From Nocardia bovistercoris (GTDB lineage Bacteria; Actinomycetota; Actinomycetes; Mycobacteriales; Mycobacteriaceae): a DNA stretch of 64,000 nt. The translations under genes and the position numbers were made by a program. The DNA is taken from the NCBI RefSeq assembly GCF_015674855.1, contig NZ_JADMLG010000015.1, positions 62,001 to 126,000 of the forward strand, in the 5' to 3' direction. Below, in pieces: positions 41,153-50,321 of the stretch (positions are counted from its first letter, which is position 1; every line of letters starts with the position of its first letter). The notes under the pieces were generated by a model that saw nothing but the letters and a program-made list of their open reading frames with translations, had not been told where the DNA came from and ran no database searches.

Positions 41153-42847
41153 TCACGCCCCCAGCGCGGCCTCCACCTGCGAGCATTCGCCCGGTTGCTG
41201 CTCGGGCGGGGTGGTCCCGTTGTTCGGAATCGCCGAAGCGCAAGCGCGAGAGATCATTTCGACGCCGTCGCGGCGAGTGAGGAAGCGCTGGTCCACCGAA
41301 TCGCGAACCGCGTCGATCACGCGCGCGACATAGTCGGCGTGCGTCGGATACAACTCGCGAAGCCGTTGCGGGGAGAACGGCGTCGTGGTGCCCGCGGCGA
41401 CGCACAGGCTTCCGTCGTAGGCCGCCACCGGAACCGTCATCGGCGGCAGCCGCAGTCCGCCGATGGCGTTGTCGTCGCCGTCGCGAGCCAGGGCCCATGG
41501 GACGCCGAGCAGCTCCACGACATCGATCCCGCCGAGTTCGGGGCTGATCGCGTTCATCAACACGCCGAGACCGTCGCGCACCGCGGGCCCCGGCTCGGGA
41601 ACGACGGATCCGCCGGTGAATCGCAGCGGCGGGGGCTGCGGCGCGGGGACACCCGTGGACGCCCAGGTCTGCACGGCGGCGATCGCCGCGTCGACCACGT
41701 ACCTGCGCGGGAACTGGTTGTTCCCCGCGCAGGTCAGCGAGGCGCCAGGGCCCTGCGTTCCGTAGTCCCCGTTGCCGACTTCCGCGACCTCCTGCTCGGC
41801 CCGGCCGTGCGCGGGCGCGCCGAGCAGACTGTGCGCCGCCCAGTTCGTGACCTCGGCGATGAACCAATGATCGGTATGCGCCGCGCCCGCGACCGACCAG
41901 GTCGCGTGGTTGGGGGCGAGCACGTGCTCGGGACGGGCCGACTCCTCGCTCCACACCGTGACCGTCGGCACCCGGTAGGCGCGCGGCTTCTCGGTGTGGC
42001 CGTCGGCGTCGATCACGAACCCGTCGAAAACGCGGGTGGCGGCGTCGGCGCCGGACAGGATGTAGTTGTCCAACGCGATCGCCGACTGCGATTCGCCGAC
42101 CGCGATGATCTGCCGCGCGGTGAGACCGCCCAGCGGCGCCGTCGCGACGGGACGGCGCACCACCTGCGCGACCTGGGAGAAGATGTCGTCGGCGTAGATG
42201 TCGCCGGGGTGGGTCAGCGTGCCGTAGCGCGCGGGATCGGTGCCGCGCAGCGACGTGGGCACGCAGACCCCGCCCGCCACGTCCGGCGTGCCCGACAGTC
42301 CCATGCCGCACACCCCGGCCTGCTGGGCGGTCACGTGCACGAAGGCGTCACCGGACTCGAAGATCTGACGGTAGGACCACACCAGTTCCACCGACGCGTC
42401 GATCTGTCCCGTGACATTTCCCCACTCCTGCACCACATTGCCGCTGAACCGCGCCGGGTCGGTCGGCCGGTACACCATGATGCGCGTGCTGTACGGCGCG
42501 GGCGGGGCGGCCGTCCGATAGGCGCGCGCGGTGCCGGAGACGAGGTATTCGGTGACGCTGTAACCGTATTCGTCGAGCACGAACGGTGCGACGAACTGCG
42601 GATGCCCGCGCCCGCCCGTCACCGGTCCGACGACCACCGGATCGGCCGCGTTCCCTGCGGCGGGTACGGCGTGAGCGACCGTGGGCTGCGTCGCGACCAC
42701 CGATCCGATCAGGCAGCCGAGCGCCGCCACCGTCGCGGTGAACACACCTCCGCCCGGACGTGCTGTTCGCAACCATCGCATGCGCCGTCGGTCGCCCGCG
42801 CGCGTCGTTCGCGCCGGGGACGTGGCATGGACACGAGTACGCGCCAT
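41153..42847 (-). CDS. Exported alpha/beta hydrolase domain protein
   Basis: A 564-residue protein from the ATG at 42847 (GTG at 42853 is possible). A long twin-basic N-terminus (RRRMRWLR) and hydrophobic core (FTATVAALGCLIGSVVA) ending AHA suggest export. The body has VVVGPVTGGRGHPQF, WGNVTGQID and the nucleophile motif IAVGESQSAIAL, as in the Abhydrolase_10 type family. Likely an esterase of unknown substrate. The double palindrome at 42867-42902 lies 20 bp before the start. Confidence 0.8.
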   Translation of the reverse strand: MARTRVHATSPARTTRAGDRRRMRWLRTARPGGGVFTATVAALGCLIGSVVATQPTVAHAVPAAGNAADPVVVGPVTGGRGHPQFVAPFVLDEYGYSVTEYLVSGTARAYRTAAPPAPYSTRIMVYRPTDPARFSGNVVQEWGNVTGQIDASVELVWSYRQIFESGDAFVHVTAQQAGVCGMGLSGTPDVAGGVCVPTSLRGTDPARYGTLTHPGDIYADDIFSQVAQVVRRPVATAPLGGLTARQIIAVGESQSAIALDNYILSGADAATRVFDGFVIDADGHTEKPRAYRVPTVTVWSEESARPEHVLAPNHATWSVAGAAHTDHWFIAEVTNWAAHSLLGAPAHGRAEQEVAEVGNGDYGTQGPGASLTCAGNNQFPRRYVVDAAIAAVQTWASTGVPAPQPPPLRFTGGSVVPEPGPAVRDGLGVLMNAISPELGGIDVVELLGVPWALARDGDDNAIGGLRLPPMTVPVAAYDGSLCVAAGTTTPFSPQRLRELYPTHADYVARVIDAVRDSVDQRFLTRRDGVEMISRACASAIPNNGTTPPEQQPGECSQVEAALGA

Positions 42848-42866
42848 CGACACTCTTCTCTCGAAT

Positions 42867-42902
42867 AGAATGACATTCTAGGTTCGGACAGAATGTCATT
42901 CT
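42867..42902. promoter_or_regulatory. Double palindromic operator AGAATGACATTCT / AGAATGTCATTCT
   Basis: Two 13-bp sequences (42867-42879 and 42890-42902), each a palindrome apart from its central base, are separated by 10 bp. Centre spacing is 23 bp, close to two helical turns, which suits cooperative binding of two regulator dimers, as TetR repressors do. The flanking sequence to 43099 shows no gene. Confidence 0.75.
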
Positions 42903-43099
42903 CGTATCGAAAGGGCAAGGCCGTCAGCGGGATCCGTCGGCGCGGCCGCGCGCGCTCCGCCGACGTCGATTCGGCGCTGCGGGCGGCCCGTTCGGAGCCG
43001 CGCGGTCGCGAGGTCAGCGCACCGGCTCGAACCCCGGGGTCGGGCCGGTGCGGGCACGTCGACTCACGACGATCGGTCCTCGAATCCGGCACGGCGTCG

Positions 43100-43984
43100 T
43101 CACGGCACCGCACCGCGGTCGGCGAGCAAACGGGCCGGGTGCATCCCGTCGACCGTGCCCATGAACGGCGGATGGATGCTGTAGCCGAGCATGCGCCGGA
43201 TGTCCTCGGACACCGCGCGCGCGGTGTCGCGGCCGGTGGAAAGACCGAAGGCCTCCTGCGGGCGCAGCCACGGCTCGCAGTACTGGGCGGTCACCGCCAG
43301 CCGGGCCCGATCGGTGCGATTGGCGCCCGCCCCGTGCCACAGCGTGCCGAGGAAGAACACGCACGAACCGGGCGACATCGCCGCGGGCACGCGGAGATCG
43401 GAATCCGCGGTGCCGCGCCGATCGCCCCACAGGTGACTGCCGGGCAGCACGACGGTCGCGCCGTTGGCCTCGGTGAAATCGTCCACGGCCCACACCGTCG
43501 CCGCGCTGAGCGCGGGGCGCGGGCGCGGCACCGGATAGAAACCGTCGTCGTGGTGCGGCAGTTGGGCGCGTTCGCCGGGCAGGACGTTGATGGCCTGGAG
43601 TTGGGACAGCAGATAGTTGGGCAACAGCAGCCGGTCGAGCAGCGCGAGCACGCGCGGATGGTCGACCAGGCGGTCGCAGTCGCGGGTTCGTTCGAGCAGG
43701 CTGTAGACCCGTTGTGTCCGTTCGCCTTCGAAGGTGTTGCGGCCCGTGCGGTGCAGCAGCGGCGTGATCGCGGCGCGCGCCCGCTCGATTTCCCCGGCGG
43801 AGAGCAGGTCTCGCAGAATCACGTAGCCGTCGCGGTGCAGGGCCGCGAGATCCGCGTCGACGACCTCCGGGTCCACGGCGTCACCGGCACTCGCGGTGGC
43901 GCGATGGCGGCGCGCGAGATCGGTGTGCAGTTCGGCGATTTCGGTGATCTCGGGGACGGTGGATGGCGGGTTGTCGGATTCCAC
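43100..43984 (-). CDS. PhyH-family Fe(II)/2-oxoglutarate dioxygenase
   Basis: The 294-residue protein starts at a GTG behind GAGGAGG. The iron ligands appear as HHDDGFYP (HxD) and LWHGAGANRT (distal His), with the 2-oxoglutarate Arg in NRTDRARL. PhyH enzymes hydroxylate acyl-CoAs or natural-product scaffolds. It is divergent from the AraC gene across a 230-bp gap that should hold both promoters. Confidence 0.85.
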   Translation of the reverse strand: MESDNPPSTVPEITEIAELHTDLARRHRATASAGDAVDPEVVDADLAALHRDGYVILRDLLSAGEIERARAAITPLLHRTGRNTFEGERTQRVYSLLERTRDCDRLVDHPRVLALLDRLLLPNYLLSQLQAINVLPGERAQLPHHDDGFYPVPRPRPALSAATVWAVDDFTEANGATVVLPGSHLWGDRRGTADSDLRVPAAMSPGSCVFFLGTLWHGAGANRTDRARLAVTAQYCEPWLRPQEAFGLSTGRDTARAVSEDIRRMLGYSIHPPFMGTVDGMHPARLLADRGAVP

Positions 43985-44216
43985 GGTGTGCCTCCTCGGC
44001 TACCTCTTGTGTGACCACGTGTCGGACCGCCCATTCCATTGTGTCCTGTCGCGCGAGCGCGCGGCGAGGTTCGCGCACCGCATACCAGCGGTCGTCTCGG
44101 CGTGTCACGCTCTCGGCACGCCGACACGAAAGTTCGTCGTTTCACACCGTTGGCGCCGCTCGCGTTGATAGGTTGCGCCAAGCCGTCTGGTACACGTTCG
44201 ATCGGAATGCGACTTC

Positions 44217-45257
44217 ATGCTCGACTGGGATCTTCGCCGCAACACCTCCAGCGTTCACGACCTCGTCGGGCTGGCGCGGGAGCGCGGAATATCGGCGCGG
44301 GCGTGCCTGGCGGGCAGCTCGGTGACCCCGGAGGCGGCGGCCGCCGCGTCGGCGGAGATCACCGCGCGCCAGGAACTGCGGGTGGTCACCAACCTCGTGC
44401 GCGAGTGCGGCGAACCCGGACTCGGCGCGATCGCGGGTGCGCGCACTCGGCTCTCGGCCGCCGGGCCGTGGGGTCTGGCGATGCTCAGCAGCCCGACGGT
44501 GCGCGAGATGATCGAGGTGGCGCGCCGCTACCTCGACACCACCGTGGTCTTCGGCAAGCTCACCTTCGAGGAATCCGGCGATGAGGCCAGGCTGCGCCTC
44601 GACGACGCCGAGGCGCCCGCGCAGGTACGCGCCTTCCTCGCCGAACGCGCGCTTGCCGGTTTCGGGCCGATCGGTCGCGACCTGTTCGGCGCCGCGATCC
44701 CCATGGCCCGCGTCGAATTCCGGCACGGCGCACCGCCCGACACCGCACGTCACCGCGAGATCTACGGCGTGACACCGCTGTTCGACGCCGAGGCGACCGT
44801 CGCGGTCTTCGATCGGCGCACGGTGGACCGCCCGCTGCCGCGCCCGAGCGAGCGGGCGCGCGCGGCCTGCGAGCAGTTGTGCCGCGACCTGCTCGCGCGC
44901 CACCACGCCCGCGACGGCATGGCCGCGACCGTGCGGGATCTGCTGGTGCGCGAGCCCGGCGCCATACCGGACCAGATCGCGGTCGCCACCGCGCTGTTCA
45001 TGAGTCCGCGCACCCTGTCGCGGCGGTTGAACCAGGAAGGGACCTCGTTCCGCGCACTGCTCGACGAGGTGCGCCAGACACTGTCGGAGGTGCTGCTCAC
45101 CCACACCGACATGACGACCGAACAATTGGCGGCGCGCCTGGGTTACGCCGAGGCCGCCTCGTTCATCCGTGCCTTCCGTCGGTGGAACGACTGCCCGCCC
45201 CAGGAGTACCGCACGCGCGCCTGCGAGCGGTCGGCGCGGCCGGTCGGCGCGAACTGA
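44217..45257 (+). CDS. AraC-family regulator
   Basis: The 346-residue protein has an N-terminal arabinose-binding-like domain of the type found in OruR and VirS (about 1-200) and a C-terminal double helix-turn-helix (IAVATALFMSPRTLSRRLNQEG and AARLGYAEAASFIRAFRRWN). Regulators of this class often control neighbouring catabolic genes, here perhaps the divergent PhyH gene or the following SDR gene. Confidence 0.9.
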   Translation: MLDWDLRRNTSSVHDLVGLARERGISARACLAGSSVTPEAAAAASAEITARQELRVVTNLVRECGEPGLGAIAGARTRLSAAGPWGLAMLSSPTVREMIEVARRYLDTTVVFGKLTFEESGDEARLRLDDAEAPAQVRAFLAERALAGFGPIGRDLFGAAIPMARVEFRHGAPPDTARHREIYGVTPLFDAEATVAVFDRRTVDRPLPRPSERARAACEQLCRDLLARHHARDGMAATVRDLLVREPGAIPDQIAVATALFMSPRTLSRRLNQEGTSFRALLDEVRQTLSEVLLTHTDMTTEQLAARLGYAEAASFIRAFRRWNDCPPQEYRTRACERSARPVGAN

Positions 45258-45343
45258 CATCGTCCCAGACGCGGCCGTTATCGCTCGGGGCACAGCCGCG
45301 TCGATTGATAGACAATGCTGTTCGTGAACGTTATGGTCGACCC

Positions 45344-46195
45344 ATGACGACCTTCGACGGCAAGAGCTGCCTGGTCACCGGCGCCGCGGGCGGCCTCGGC
45401 CGCGCGCTGGCCTTCGCCGCCGCCGCCAAAGGCGCCGCACTCGTGCTCACCGACATCGACGCCGACAACCTCGCGCGCACCACGAGCGAACTGCGCGCCG
45501 ACGGCCACACCGTGCACCTCGCCGAAGCGTTCGACATCAGCGACCACGACGCCGTCGCCGCCTTCGCCACCCGCACCCACGCCGAACTCGACAGCGTCGA
45601 CATCGTCATGAACGTCGCGGGCATCGCCACCTGGGGCGCCGTCGAACGCCTCACCCACCGACAGTGGCGGCGCACCATCGACATCGACCTCATGGGCCCC
45701 ATCCACATCATCGAGGAATTCCTGCCGCGCACCATCGCCGCGGGCCGCGGCGGCCACCTGGTTAACGTGTCCTCGGCGGCGGGCCTGTTCGGCCTGCCGT
45801 GGCACGCCCCCTACAGCGCGGGCAAATTCGGCCTGCGCGGCGTCTCCGAAGTCCTGCGCTTCGACCTGCGCAGGCACCGCATCGGCGTCAGCCTGGTCTG
45901 CCCCGGCGCCATGGCCACCCCCATGGTCGACAGCGTCGAGGTCGCGGGCATCGACCGCGACGGCACCACCTTCCAATCCGCGATCACCCGCTTCCGCCGC
46001 CACGCCGTCACCCCGGAAGCGGCCGCGCGCACCGTGATCCGCGCGGTCGAACGCGACAAGTACATGGTCTTCACCTCCCCCGACATCCACGTCGGCTACC
46101 TCGCCCAACGCTACTTCCCACCCTCCTACACCCTCGCGATGCACATCATGAACTGGGGCTTCCACCGCGCGTTCCGCGGCGAATTCGCGCGGTAG
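45344..46195 (+). CDS. Short-chain dehydrogenase/reductase
   Basis: The 283-residue SDR has TGAAGGLGRAL, DID at the end of beta-2, NVAG, NVSSAAGLFG and YSAGK, a complete classical active site. The C-terminal extension (PPSYTLAMHIMNWGF) resembles SDRs of lipid metabolism in mycobacteria. The ATG at 45344 has no strong ribosome site. It lies 86 bp after the AraC gene. Confidence 0.9.
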   Translation: MTTFDGKSCLVTGAAGGLGRALAFAAAAKGAALVLTDIDADNLARTTSELRADGHTVHLAEAFDISDHDAVAAFATRTHAELDSVDIVMNVAGIATWGAVERLTHRQWRRTIDIDLMGPIHIIEEFLPRTIAAGRGGHLVNVSSAAGLFGLPWHAPYSAGKFGLRGVSEVLRFDLRRHRIGVSLVCPGAMATPMVDSVEVAGIDRDGTTFQSAITRFRRHAVTPEAAARTVIRAVERDKYMVFTSPDIHVGYLAQRYFPPSYTLAMHIMNWGFHRAFRGEFAR

Positions 46196-46279
46196 GGATG
46201 CCGCCGCGCGCCGAGATCGACGAGTCCACACGGTCACGCGCACTCGAGCCGGACCGCAACCGCGATCGCGCACGAGTGA

Positions 46280-47143
46280 TCAGCGACCCCGACGGTGTCC
46301 GGCCGGACGTGCCGACCTCATAGGCGATCCCGCGGTCGCGGCGGTCGTCGGCCAGGCGCGGTCGTCGACCGCGAGCCACGGTTCGTCGACCGCGCGGGCG
46401 AGGGTCGTGCCGGTGAAGCCGCGGACGTCGCGGTAGAGGTGGGGCTGGTCCGCGTAACCGCTTTCGGCCGCCACACGCGCGGGCGACTCGCCGCGAACCA
46501 GCCGATGCACGGCGTGGTCGAAACGCACCAGCATCGCGGCGCGCTTGGGTGTCAGACCGATCCGGTCGCCGAAGCGTGACCACAGCCGTTGACGGCTCCA
46601 CCCGACATCGGCGGCGAGATCCTCCACCCGAAGCGCACCCCGACCGAGGACGATCTGGCGCCAGGCCGAGGCGACTTCGGGGTCGGTCCGGGGGGCGTCG
46701 CGCAACCGTGCCGACAATGTCGTGGCGATCAACGCGAATCGTCGGCCCCAGTCCGGGCTTTCGTGCAGGCGTTCACGCAGGCGCGCGGCGTCGCGACCCC
46801 ACAGATCGTCGAGTTCGACTATCCCGCCGCGCAATTCGCCGGGCGGGCAGCCGAGGACCGCACGTGCGACCAGCGGTGACAAGCGGAGCTGGACACACTC
46901 GATGGCACGCACCCGCACCGGCGCCGCGCTGTCCGCGAGTCCGAGAACCAGGCTGCCCGAATACGTTCGACCTGCCGCGTCACTGATGTCGAAGCACCGG
47001 TCACCGAATTCGACGACCACCGTGACGGCCGGATGCGGAACCGCGCGCAGCCGCTGTGGGCCGTCACCGCCGATGCGGAATCCGGCCATGTCGATGCCGG
47101 GCAGCGCGGACGCTCGCGCCGGACGGGCGATCTCCCAGGGCAC
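46280..47143 (-). CDS. AraC-family regulator
   Basis: The 287-residue protein starts at GTG 47143. It has a cupin-like N-terminal half (LRAVPHPAVTVVVEFGD) and a C-terminal HTH pair (LRVEDLAADVGWSRQRLWSRFGDRIGL and ARVAAESGYADQPHLYRDVRGFTG). It is divergent from the alpha/beta hydrolase gene, which it may control. Confidence 0.87.
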   Translation of the reverse strand: MPWEIARPARASALPGIDMAGFRIGGDGPQRLRAVPHPAVTVVVEFGDRCFDISDAAGRTYSGSLVLGLADSAAPVRVRAIECVQLRLSPLVARAVLGCPPGELRGGIVELDDLWGRDAARLRERLHESPDWGRRFALIATTLSARLRDAPRTDPEVASAWRQIVLGRGALRVEDLAADVGWSRQRLWSRFGDRIGLTPKRAAMLVRFDHAVHRLVRGESPARVAAESGYADQPHLYRDVRGFTGTTLARAVDEPWLAVDDRAWPTTAATAGSPMRSARPAGHRRGR

Positions 47144-47255
47144 GACCCGATCATATGCGCGGTTCCCGTTCCCGCGCCTCGGCCGACATTTGTTCAAGAC
47201 GCGGCCCGTGCTCGTCCGAGAACGTGGTGGTCTCACCGATCGAAGGGAACCACTC

Positions 47256-48182
47256 ATGCGTGAGACCACCGACGTACCGGCTCGGCGTCGCCGCACCCGC
47301 CTGCTGATCGCCGCCGTTTCGGCCGTCCTGTGCGCGGGCCACGCCACCGAAGTCGCGACCGCGGCGCCGAACCACGCACAGGAGCACACGGTGCACCTCG
47401 CGGACGGAGACATCCACGTCGTGACCGAGGGGCCGCCCGACGCGAGCGCGGTGGTCCTCGTGCACGGCTCGGCCGGATCGACCGCATGGTGGGATCCGGT
47501 GCTTCCCTGGTTGACCGACCGCTACGTGGTACGGATCGACCTGCTCGGCCACGGCGGATCAGCCAAGCCGGACAACGGATACAGTATCGCCGAACAGGCC
47601 CGAAGGGTCGGCGAGGTACTCGACCACCTCGATATCCGCCACGCCGTCTTCGCCGGGCATTCCAGCGGCGGCTACGTGATCACCGCACTGGCCGAGCAGC
47701 GCCGCGAACTGGTGACCGCGATCGCGCTGATCGGCACCGGCCCACGACTGGACGCGTTCACCGACAACGGCCCGGCGGGCACCTTGTTGCTCATCCCGGC
47801 GATAGGACAACCCCTGTGGCCGCTGCTCCCCGACGCCGCCATTCGCGGCTCCCTGAGCAGCGCGTTCACACCCGGCGTGGAAATCCCCCAGCGAATCGTC
47901 ACCGACGTTCGCGCCATGACATACCGCAGCCTCACCGCGACATCCGACGCCTCGGACGTCTACCTGCGGGAACGACCCGAACCGGACCGGCTCGTCGATC
48001 TCGGGTTGCCGACCACGGTGATCTACGGCACCTCGGATCGACGATGGCGACCGTCGTCCTTCCAGGACTACAGCCGGATCCCCGACGTTCGGATCGAGAC
48101 CGTCGACTGCGGCCACACACCCATGATCGAGAAACCCGACGCCACCGGCACGCTGTTGCGCGACTTCGTCGAAAAGCACTAG
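47256..48182 (+). CDS. Exported alpha/beta hydrolase
   Basis: A 308-residue protein with a signal peptide (basic ARRRRTR, hydrophobic LLIAAVSAVLCA, cleavage near ATA). The hydrolase fold has VLVHGSAGSTAWWD (oxyanion hole), GHSSGG (nucleophile Ser) and DCGHTPMIE (catalytic His). The ATG follows GAAGGGA by seven bases. The substrate is unknown. Confidence 0.88.
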   Translation: MRETTDVPARRRRTRLLIAAVSAVLCAGHATEVATAAPNHAQEHTVHLADGDIHVVTEGPPDASAVVLVHGSAGSTAWWDPVLPWLTDRYVVRIDLLGHGGSAKPDNGYSIAEQARRVGEVLDHLDIRHAVFAGHSSGGYVITALAEQRRELVTAIALIGTGPRLDAFTDNGPAGTLLLIPAIGQPLWPLLPDAAIRGSLSSAFTPGVEIPQRIVTDVRAMTYRSLTATSDASDVYLRERPEPDRLVDLGLPTTVIYGTSDRRWRPSSFQDYSRIPDVRIETVDCGHTPMIEKPDATGTLLRDFVEKH

Positions 48183-48234
48183 ACCATAACAATTCTCGCA
48201 TCGACGGCGTGACCTGTGCCGGGTAACGCGACGG

Positions 48235-48251
48235 GCCGCCCGCGGGGCGGC
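48235..48251. terminator. Short GC hairpin between convergent genes
   Basis: GCCGCCC and GGGCGGC pair across a 3-base loop between the hydrolase gene and the convergent TIG-domain gene. Confidence 0.45.
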
Positions 48252-48281
48252 TGCCCGCCGACGGCCCTACCGCACCCGCGG

Positions 48282-48536
48282 TCAGACGTAGGTGAAGGGC
48301 AGTGCGTTGCTGAGGCCGTCCAGCTCCACCTTGACGGTGACATCCACGGTGCCTGTCCCCGTCGGGGAGATGGCCGTGATCTGGGTGTCGGAGTCGATGG
48401 TGAACGTGGTGGCCTGCGTGCCGAAGCGCACGGTCAGCGGACCGACATTGCTGAATCCGGAACCGGTGATCACCACGGTGCTGAAGGTCGTCGCCGGGCC
48501 GGTGTTGGGGGTGAGGGTGGTGAGGACAGCTGCCAT
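48282..48536 (-). CDS. IPT/TIG-domain protein
   Basis: The 84-residue protein is a single immunoglobulin-like IPT/TIG domain: LTPNTGPATTFSTVVITGSGF, VRFGTQATTFTI, ITAISPTGTGTVDVTVKV. The ATG at 48536 has GGAG seven bases upstream. There is no signal peptide. Such lone domains occur as tail-fibre or surface-protein pieces in actinomycetes; the function is unknown. Confidence 0.8.
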   Translation of the reverse strand: MAAVLTTLTPNTGPATTFSTVVITGSGFSNVGPLTVRFGTQATTFTIDSDTQITAISPTGTGTVDVTVKVELDGLSNALPFTYV

Positions 48537-48931
48537 TGCTCGACTCCATGTCGAAATAGTGGAAAAAGGTTATCTCGCAACGGATGTCGATAATAATCGG
48601 CAACCGCTACATCTCCAGTAAGCCTCCGGTGACGATGTTCCGGCAAGGGATCCGCAGTCCGTTTTCGTCCGTTCTTCCACAGCGCCGGTGCGCACCGCTG
48701 ACGCGGATGGTGACAGCGTCCAGGGACCCGCCGACGCGGGATGCGCGCACAGGAACGCGGAGGTGTTTGCCGTCGCCGCAACCGGGCATATCGCTGATAC
48801 CAGCACAATCTGCCCCGGCGGGCGGGTCGTCACCCTTCGACGCGCGTGGGCGCGGCGGATGCGAAATTCGCGCGACAGCGCGGCTTTTCCCGACGACTGC
48901 CCGACCGGCGTCATCGATTTCAGGAGTCGAT
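48537..48931. other. Divergent intergenic region, no gene seen
   Basis: The 395 bp between the TIG-domain gene and the small membrane protein gene begin AT-rich near 48545-48600, as expected for a promoter. No protein-like frame or notable repeat was found. Confidence 0.4.
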
Positions 48932-49183
48932 ATGAGAACCTACGCTACCGGCCGTCGACGAGTCAGCGGCTCGAGAACTTCCAGTCTGATCGGGGTCATC
49001 GTGCTCGTCTGGCTCCTGATCGGCGTCGTCGCGGGCGCCCAACGCGACTACTACGACTCCGCGCCCACCAACTGCGCGAGCACCGGAACCATCGCGCTCA
49101 CCATCATCGCCGGACCGCTCAACTACCTCGGCGCCAACCCCAAGGCCGACTGCAACGTCGAGGTTCCCCAGCCCAGCGAGTAG
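48932..49183 (+). CDS. Small membrane protein
   Basis: The 83-residue protein starts at an ATG behind CAGGAG. A basic N-terminus is followed by one hydrophobic helix (SLIGVIVLVWLLIGVVAGA) and an extracytoplasmic tail with two Cys residues that could form a disulphide (TNCAS and ADCNVE). Similar small proteins are widespread in actinomycetes without known function. Confidence 0.7.
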   Translation: MRTYATGRRRVSGSRTSSLIGVIVLVWLLIGVVAGAQRDYYDSAPTNCASTGTIALTIIAGPLNYLGANPKADCNVEVPQPSE

Positions 49184-49190
49184 TCCATCG

Positions 49191-49238
49191 CGAAATCCCC
49201 TGTCGTGCCCGAAAAACTGGACACGACAGGGGATTTCG
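49191..49238. terminator. Bidirectional terminator with a perfect 17-bp stem
   Basis: CGAAATCCCCTGTCGTG (49191-49207) pairs perfectly with 49222-49238 across 14 bases. It sits between the stops of two convergent genes (49183 and 49245). Confidence 0.8.
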
Positions 49239-49244
49239 GCGGTC

Positions 49245-50045
49245 CTACTGCGGCATCTCCCCGACCGTCACGTTCGTGTCGATGAGACCGAACATCTCGC
49301 CCTGCGGTGCGGCGACGATCGCCATGCGGCCCGCGGGCGAATCCGAGGCGGGCATCAGCACCGTCGCGCCGAGTTCGGATGCGCGTGACAGTCCGGCATC
49401 GACGTCGTCGAACTGGAACCAGGTGAGCCAGTAGCTCGGCATCGGGTCGGCGGGCATCAGGGTGTCGTCGTTCATCCCGCCCGCGGGCTCGCTGCCGCCG
49501 CGCGGGGTGAACGTCGCGTAGATCATGGACTCGCCGTCGCCCATATCGGTGTAGGTGTAGCCGAAGACGTCGGCGTAGAAGCGTTTCGCGGCGTCGAACT
49601 GCCTGGTGTGCAGTTCATTCCAGCAGTAGGCGCCGTGCTCGTTGTAGACCGCGGCGCCGTTGTGCGCGCGGGCCTGCCACACCGCGAAGGCCGCGCCCGC
49701 GGCGTCGGCGCCGACGAACATGCGTCCGGCGTCCATCACGTCGAACGGCGGCACCAGCATCTGCCCGCCCGCGGCGGTGACCTTCGCGGCCGTGGCGTCG
49801 GCGTCGGCGACCGCCAGGTAGGTGGTCCACACCGAAGGCATCCCGGCCTGCGGCTTGGGGCCGATGCCCGCCACCGCCGCCCCGCCCTTCATACCCATCA
49901 GATATCCGCCGGAATCCCCGTCACCGTCCTCGACGGTCCAGCCGAACAGGTCGGCGTAGAAATGTCCCGCCTTCTCGGGATCGTCCACCTGACAGTCCAC
50001 CCAACATGGCGTGCCTTCGGGCCATGGTGTGTCACGAATGGGCAT
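49245..50045 (-). CDS. VOC-family protein with two glyoxalase-like domains
   Basis: The 266-residue protein has two VOC (beta-alpha-beta-beta-beta) modules: TPCWVDCQVDDPEKAGHFYADLFGW at the start and YCWNELHTRQFDAAKRFYADVFGY in the middle. It resembles the mycobacterial 27/30-kDa antigen type (Cfp30B). The ATG at 50045 has GGAG upstream. The catalytic role is unknown. Confidence 0.87.
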   Translation of the reverse strand: MPIRDTPWPEGTPCWVDCQVDDPEKAGHFYADLFGWTVEDGDGDSGGYLMGMKGGAAVAGIGPKPQAGMPSVWTTYLAVADADATAAKVTAAGGQMLVPPFDVMDAGRMFVGADAAGAAFAVWQARAHNGAAVYNEHGAYCWNELHTRQFDAAKRFYADVFGYTYTDMGDGESMIYATFTPRGGSEPAGGMNDDTLMPADPMPSYWLTWFQFDDVDAGLSRASELGATVLMPASDSPAGRMAIVAAPQGEMFGLIDTNVTVGEMPQ

Positions 50046-50321
50046 AACGTCTCCGTTCCGTGTCGTCGGGGTACCCATCGCCGCTGGTCCGACAGCGATT
50101 GATCCTCGCAACCTCGCGGTCCGACCACCGGAATTCGACCCCAACCGTCTCACGAGCGACCCCCGAATCCGTGGAACGATGCGTCGGAGATTCTCGCCAT
50201 GTCGGAAATCCCGCGGATCGCGCCGACCCGGACGGCTACCTCGCCACCCGCGAACCGGAGTCCGGTGTGGAACCGATGCCGCGGTCATCGAGCCGTTCCG
50301 CTCGATGACCTGTAGGAGTGG

